Below, piece by piece: positions 31,619 through 31,694 of a stretch of DNA of 31,694 nt; positions within the stretch are counted from its first letter, which is position 1, and the number at the start of each line of letters is the position of its first letter. Under the pieces are notes generated by a model, which was not told where the DNA came from, searched no databases, and saw nothing but the letters and a program-made list of their open reading frames with translations. The DNA comes from Pelargonium nanum (taxonomy: Eukaryota > Streptophyta > Magnoliopsida > Geraniales > Geraniaceae): positions 1-31,694 of the forward strand of contig JAYMTF010000685.1 of NCBI GenBank assembly GCA_036897485.1, in the 5' to 3' direction. Both the position numbers and the translations under genes were made by a program.

Positions 31619-31694
31619 CAAAACAGCAAATTGAGCAACTGGGTAATTAAAATGGAGAAATGCGAGTGAAAGAGCAATGCATGGCAGAGACGAG
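31619..31694 (-). other. Possible edge exon of SAL1
   Basis: Read on the minus strand, the window edge starts CTCGTCTCTGCCATGCATTG. One frame gives Arg-Leu-Cys-His, close to the RLCQ that ends the first coding exon of Arabidopsis SAL1 (phase 0, as needed here), but no GT donor follows directly; a GC donor after CAT would be required. Alternatively the exon extends to the good donor TTTTG|GTATGA at about 31618 and is a leader or transit-peptide exon. The sequence cannot settle this. Confidence 0.3.

Noticed and set aside
1-31694. CRISPR array, tRNA gene, rRNA gene or prokaryotic operon
   Set aside because: No regular spacer-repeat array was seen. tRNA-like blocks have only A/B-box cores within SINEs and no full cloverleaf. 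Splicing and gene families are those of a plant nucleus.

Overview
This is plant nuclear DNA, from a eudicot and perhaps a woody one. Evidence: multi-exon genes with GT-AG introns, AT-rich spacers with tRNA-headed SINEs and MITEs, and plant gene families (TBL, ABCG, NAC, SAL1). The species cannot be named from the sequence. I found no prokaryotic, organellar or viral gene set.

Layout. (1) 1-1960 is AT-rich spacer with one decayed coding-like stretch. (2) About 1980-6700 (+) is a trichome-birefringence-like (TBL14/15/16-type) polysaccharide O-acetyltransferase gene, four coding exons, 522 aa. Its 5' leader region carries a 318-bp tandem duplication and a uORF cluster. (3) About 7750-12600 (+) is a seven-coding-exon gene for a 244-aa protein that looks like a plant member of the XRCC4/XLF/PAXX DNA end-joining superfamily, closest in layout to PAXX. 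An E2F-type site lies upstream of it, and a SINE and a Stowaway MITE lie in its fourth intron. (4) 12897-14015 (-) is a two-exon gene for a 270-aa plant protein of unknown function, convergent with gene 3. (5) 14016-20300 is repeat-rich spacer: MITE-like hairpins, microsatellites, SINE pieces and a dead LINE RNase H fragment. (6) 20570-22474 (+) is an intronless, GC-rich half-size ABC transporter, ABCG5. (7) 22475-26440 is spacer with a CGTGT-rich inverted repeat and an intact SINE with target-site duplications. (8) 26441-27435 (+) is a three-exon NAC gene of the XND1/NAC104 type. (9) 27654-30270 (-) holds seven exons of SAL1/FRY1, the PAP phosphatase. Its first coding exon lies at or beyond the right edge.

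The genes are independent housekeeping or developmental loci, not a cluster with a shared pathway. TBL, XND1 and ABCG5 all bear on wall, xylem or surface-barrier biology, but nothing here shows co-regulation. I found no clearly new biological system. The most useful items are the PAXX-like gene with its E2F site next to a SINE, the duplicated TBL leader, the SINE families, and the SAL1 cysteine pattern and unresolved first exon.
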